From Pseudisothecium myosuroides (taxonomy: Eukaryota > Streptophyta > Bryopsida > Hypnales > Lembophyllaceae): 64,000 bases of DNA. The stretch lies in contig OX637288.1 of NCBI GenBank assembly GCA_951799445.1, positions 14,262,501 to 14,326,500 of the forward strand, given 5' to 3'. The position numbers were made by a program, and so were the translations under genes. Below, piece after piece: positions 59,945-64,000 of the stretch (within the stretch, counting starts at the first letter, position 1; every line of letters begins with the position of its first letter). Under the pieces are notes generated by a model that saw nothing but the letters and a program-made list of their open reading frames with translations, searched no databases and was not told where the DNA came from.

Positions 59945-61146
59945 CTCTTAGAGGACCAAGGAGCCCACTTTGGACTTTTTGAGAACTTGGACAACCTCTC
60001 TTGACATCATAATTTGGGAATTTTTCATGACTTTTTTGGGATGGATGCTACTCATCCTAATCTATGTGGAAAGCTTTGTTTCATGTCATTCCGACAAGTA
60101 TTCCAAAAGTTAGACTAAAGTTTTTATTCAATTTCAATGTCAAACCGGGCAACAAAAACTATATTCCCAAAAAATATTAATTATTTTTTTGGAATTGTAT
60201 AGATTGATAACTACTCAAAAACATTTGAACCATTGTATTCCAAATTTTGACGTAAAGTTTATGAGGAGTTTTATTATGCAGGCAATGAAGGTGAAAAAAC
60301 CCATATAAACGTGTCTTTTGCTCTCAATTTTGAAATTTTGAAAATAAAAAATAAAAATAATGTTTAAATTTTTTGTTTCCAAGAACATTCTCACCATTGA
60401 AATCAACAATTTCCAAATTCTTCCAAAATTTATTAGCATTTTAAATGCACAAGTTATATAACATATGTGTTTTTTTTCTAAAAATGTTGAAAGACAAAAC
60501 TATAAAACTGGAAGTGCTAGAAAAGCCTACATTTTGAAGTGTAGACACATTAAACTTGCAATCGGTGGGGACATTTACTATCATATTTTAGAACAATGTA
60601 CTTGAACAAGTTCACTAAAGGATCCTATAGTTGGATTTGTTGAAAAACAACTATTGATGAAGATTTTGACCTTGCTTTGAGGACAAGTATGATGGAAACA
60701 CCCAAAACCGTCAATATTAGCAATTCAACATAGTTAGAGGCATCTTTTTTTAAATATAATATTTTTAATAGTATTAGCAAGTGAAAATCATGAATATTAA
60801 TTTTATTTTAAAAAAAAAAAAAAAAAAAAAGATTTTTCAGATGTGGTATGTAATTTCTATGATTTTTCAAAGTGCCAACTCCCTAGACCACTGAAACTGT
60901 CACATAGGTGTACCTTGAACCGAAATCTGCAAATATCAGTAGCCGTTAGCGAATCAAAGTGAAATATGTGTCCTTCAAATTCATCAACAAATCAGAGTTA
61001 AGCATTTGTAGGACACATTAACAAATGTCTAGGGACACATTTAGTGGACCCCTAAGGTACAGGAATGGGAGCAGGGACACTTTTGGGGTGTTTCTACCTT
61101 ATTTTGAAGCAGTTTTGGGCCTCTAAACATGTTGGTTCTTTAGAGG
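59945..61146. mobile_element. TTAA-flanked element H
   Basis: TTAA (59941-59944), left end CTCTTAGAGGACCAAGG, right end the inverse of CCTCTAAAGAACCAAC, TTAA (61147-61150). Interior blocks GGAAAGCTTTGTTTCATGTC and GGATCCTATAGTTGGATTTG correspond to blocks of A and B. A run of about 22 A lies at 60811. 1202 bp, no ORF. Confidence 0.65.
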
Positions 61147-61150
61147 TTAA

Positions 61151-62170
61151 CTTACCCAAAGTTTGGCAAATCCTCAAATGAACCAAGCCCCAGTGCCCGA
61201 CAGACAGACCGATGCATCAATTTCCATGACAAGCAGCAGCTCTGTCTGTGTCCTCTCATGTCGCATTGACAGGAGTACACCCAAGGACACAAAGTTTCCC
61301 TGCATCATGACCTTGTTCTTGTTGTTCTTGTTGTTGATTCAGGTGTACAGTATAAGCAATTGAGGATCAAACAATTGGATATAAAAAACAAAGACAGGCC
61401 CTCTCGGTACCATGTCGGTCTACCAGGCATGTGTCTACCCTCAAGTAGCAGGCTGCTGCGAGTAGAGTTGGATGATTGTTTCTCTTGTAGCCGGCACTCC
61501 AAGTCCGTCCATGAAGGAACTGACAGAAAATTAAATAAATAAATAATCCACTCAGTTGGTGCATGGGGAGTAATAACTTAACAACAAGTGAAGGTGAGTG
61601 GGGGCTCGCCCGCGATGGACGGATAGTGCTGAGTGGACCAAACGACCTCAACCCATACTGATACCCATGGTCCATCAATAGCTGCAGTTCCACTGAATCT
61701 ACTGTACACAGGGTTAAGATATGTGACGCGGGGAATAATAATAACAACAACGGGTTGGATAGTGCTGAGTGGATCGACCACTCCACTGCGACCCGAAATC
61801 TAGCACTAGCGTAGATTGTTGAACGTTCCACAGGCAGTGCATGCTAGGCTGGAGATTCCCAGTAGACAAGGAAAGGAAAAGGAAAGGCTCCATCCGTCTC
61901 CCAGTAGTCCAGTAGTCCAGTAGTCCAGTACAGTAAGCTTAGGTAGGTTGTGAAGTTGTGATGGAGTTTCATATGGTATGGACAATTGGACAGGCCAGTG
62001 GTGGGAGGCCTTGTCCCATTGGGTTAGCTCCCATAGGATTCCATGGCCAGGGAGGATTGACTCCCTCGTTGCCCTGCTAGAGAAAGCATGGAATTTTTTT
62101 TATTTGTCACCCATGATGAAATTTGCAAATTTTGAATTCATACTTGCAATCAGAGGTCCCAAATTAGCTA
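61151..62170. other. Intergenic, with a duplicated 17-bp word
   Basis: GGATAGTGCTGAGTGGA occurs at about 61621 and 61755. 62090-62165 is an inverted piece of the 28.2-kb MITE interior (TTTGGGACCTCTGATTGCAA read minus). The 154-codon minus ORF (61367-61831) has no domain. Confidence 0.4.
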
Positions 62171-62416
62171 TAGTAAATAGTGAAATTGGGTTGCCTTACA
62201 ACAGAGAAGTTATCTCATGTTACCTCATGACTTATTGCTTGTCCAGATGGAGGTACAAGCCATTTTCTAATCCCGAGCGATGAATGAATCAATACACCAA
62301 TCCATCCAGTATACATGTTTCCCACATCACTACATCCTTCACCAGTAATTGTGATATTGATATAGTATAGAACATCGAGATATTAGTGTGGGGCAACTTA
62401 ATTTTCCTATTCAATG
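62171..62416. mobile_element. Diverged copy of the MITE at 40019-40267
   Basis: Left end TAGTAAATAGTGAAATTGGG. Shared interior blocks TTGTCCAGATGGAGGTACA and TACATCCTTC. Right end GGGGCAACTTAATTTTCC. TA on both sides. Confidence 0.75.
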
Positions 62417-62487
62417 TACAAGAAATAAAGAAATTTATGTGGCACAAAATAGAGATTAATTTTACATTTATCCTTGGACCAAGCCAT

Positions 62488-62640
62488 TAGAGGGTTCCTA
62501 TTGGGGTCATCCCCCTTTGATTCTTGTTGTGAGCGCCCTCCCATATGGCCATATTGGCCCTTGTGCCATTGGAGTCCCTATTGGGGTCCGTCCCCATTGG
62601 TGGTTGTGCCCACTCCCATATGGCCATATTAGCCATGCAT
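62488..62640. repeat. Direct repeat with period of about 87 bp
   Basis: CCTATTGGGGTC and CTCCCATATGGCCATATT occur twice in the same order and spacing. CCATATGGCCATAT is itself nearly palindromic. Confidence 0.7.
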
Positions 62641-63080
62641 GAGAACGGACGAAAGGATCCTGGCAATTATTATTAAACTTATAAAACGACCCCAAAAGAT
62701 CTGCCTCGTGAGTCAGCTAGGATAGGATAGGGTGCTGCCTGCCATACCACCTGCCCTGTCCTGCGCCACGTGGACTTATCCTTACTGGCTGCCCAAAACC
62801 GGGAGGCCCGGCCGGGTGGATCATTCCCGACCCGGTCCCCACCCGGCCCGCGTTTTCATTCATTCCCTGGCCGAGGGACTGAGGGAGAGGGAGAGGTTTC
62901 ATTCGTTCGCGAGGATTGTACGGATTTCATCCATGCAAAGGATCGCAGTGTGCGTTTCATTCGTCGGTTCCCGGGAAGCATCTACAAATGTGTAGATCCC
63001 CTTAATTTTAGTAAGCTTATGTGGAATTCCAAACGAAGGGATATTGCCGGCTTGCAAACAATCAAATTTTTAATATATTA
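62641..63080. other. GC-rich patch, no gene recognised
   Basis: 62750-62900 is unusually C- and G-rich for this region. The overlapping ORFs show no domain. It may be a transposon or promoter fragment. Confidence 0.35.
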
Positions 63081-63330
63081 TTAAGCCTTAAAGGACGGAG
63101 TGGTGGCCGTGGAAATCATTTCTTTTGGTACCATGTGAATCATTGGCTTAAAAAATTGCAAAAGCACTCATTAGAAGTCAAAATACTACTGTATAAGACC
63201 TTCCCTTTTCACAACAAAATTATAGTTGAGGATGAATAGTTGCACTTTTGTACTACAGTATATAGGATTCTCTCTCTGTCATTCATCGAACGTGAAACGT
63301 TCATCTCAACATTTAAGAGTTAATATATCT
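63081..63330. repeat. Dispersed repeat copy (partner at 5159-5400)
   Basis: Begins TTAAGCCTTAAAGGACGG and may end at the TTAA near 63319 (TTTAAGAGTTAA). Shares ordered blocks with the 5.2-kb copy, such as AGCACTCATTAGAAGTCAAA and ATAAGACCTTCCCTTTTCAC. Confidence 0.55.
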
Positions 63331-64000
63331 TTGTAAATTTGTGTTTTTTCTACTCTATACCTTGGTGAAGGTCTGATTCGGCACTCAGGTGCCAAAATTG
63401 AATTTCCAAGTGAGATTCTCAAGGATGACACCATTCACAAGGTGATATGTGGCACTTTTTTTTACAAAATAACTTACTATTTGTGTTGAATTTGACCTTC
63501 ACGTAAGAAATAGGCTATGGATGGACAAACCCTAATACGATAAAACTTTGTTGTATCAATAAGAATGTCACTTGCCTTTTTCAAAACATTGTATAACTAG
63601 AAAATCATGGTCCTCCTCATTCTGGGAAGGTATTATGCTTTGTTAGGAACTGGAGAGGGGTTTATCAACGTTTAATCAAAGATTGGAATTGGAAAAGAAG
63701 CCATATATAGAAACCATATATAGAAGACAATGCAAGTCTCCTTTTCAAAGATGCAAAAAGACCCCTCTACTTCATTGGTTAACTCGCCTCACCGCATGAG
63801 AAGATGAAATTCATCTGCTCTATCTACTTCAAAAAATGGTAGATGGATTACCAAAGACTGAGTGTTGAAAATATGAAATCAATTGGACGGTAGGTGCTTC
63901 TGTGCATCCTACAACATGAGATATCAATATTGTAGTTCACAAGAGATTCACAGCAACAAGAAAAATGAACAACTTCAACAACTCCTCTAGCATGCTAATT
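63331..64000. other. Intergenic to window end, nothing recognised
   Basis: AT-rich with no supported feature. Confidence 0.4.

Noticed and set aside
61367..61831. 154-codon minus-strand ORF
   Set aside because: No domain, overlapping ORFs in other frames, and internal repeated words suggest non-coding sequence.
1..64000. CRISPR arrays, bacterial operons, tRNA and rRNA genes, and full LTR retrotransposons
   Set aside because: None seen. The sequence is eukaryotic nuclear, and no paired TG...CA long terminal repeats could be identified by eye.

Overview
This is nuclear DNA from a land plant. The evidence is a plastid SecE with a transit-peptide-like N-terminus and two short introns, two U2 snRNA genes with plant-type USE plus TATA promoters, a sterol 3beta-HSD/decarboxylase fused to a reticulon domain, RAD51C with plant-like exons, a NAC-domain scrap, and many plant-style DNA transposons. 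The background is very AT-rich and gene-poor. I would guess a non-seed plant, perhaps a moss, but nothing in the sequence settles that.

Layout. 1-1609: the 5' half of RAD51C on the minus strand, running off the left edge. 2397-3264: SECE1 on the plus strand, divergent from RAD51C. 4035-4230: a U2 snRNA gene with its promoter, followed by a 28-bp minisatellite. 4.5-8.7 kb: AT-rich sequence with transposon debris. 8.7-13.5 kb and 22.2-27.1 kb: two copies of a duplicated segment, each with a five-exon minus-strand gene. Between the copies: a 3.6-kb CACTA element carrying two nested elements, a Stowaway-like MITE and another MITE. 28-33 kb: nested TTAA-flanked elements and a scrambled third relic of the duplicated locus. 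34035-34230: a second U2 gene on the opposite strand. 35509-37224: an intron-less 3beta-HSD/D-reticulon gene. 37.6-64 kb: almost only repeats, with a NAC remnant at 42.15 kb and a dead CACTA transposase at 49.8-50.6 kb.

The most interesting item is the duplicated gene. Joining five exons with matching splice phases gives a 500-residue protein in the right-hand copy. It has an N-terminal UBR-type zinc finger (the N-degron-binding fold of N-recognins) and a C-terminal protein kinase domain. I know of no such architecture. The left copy has the same exons, but net +4 bp of indels in the UBR exon break its frame, while its kinase exon stays open. Both kinases have DFE where DFG is expected.

The second notable item is a large family of non-autonomous elements with TTAA target sites and ends like CCCCTAAAGGACC. 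These are the terminal hallmarks of piggyBac transposons, which are seldom reported from land plants. At least six members or remnants are present, two of them nested.

All exon joins were made by eye from splice-site consensus, phase and family similarity. No search or expression data were available.
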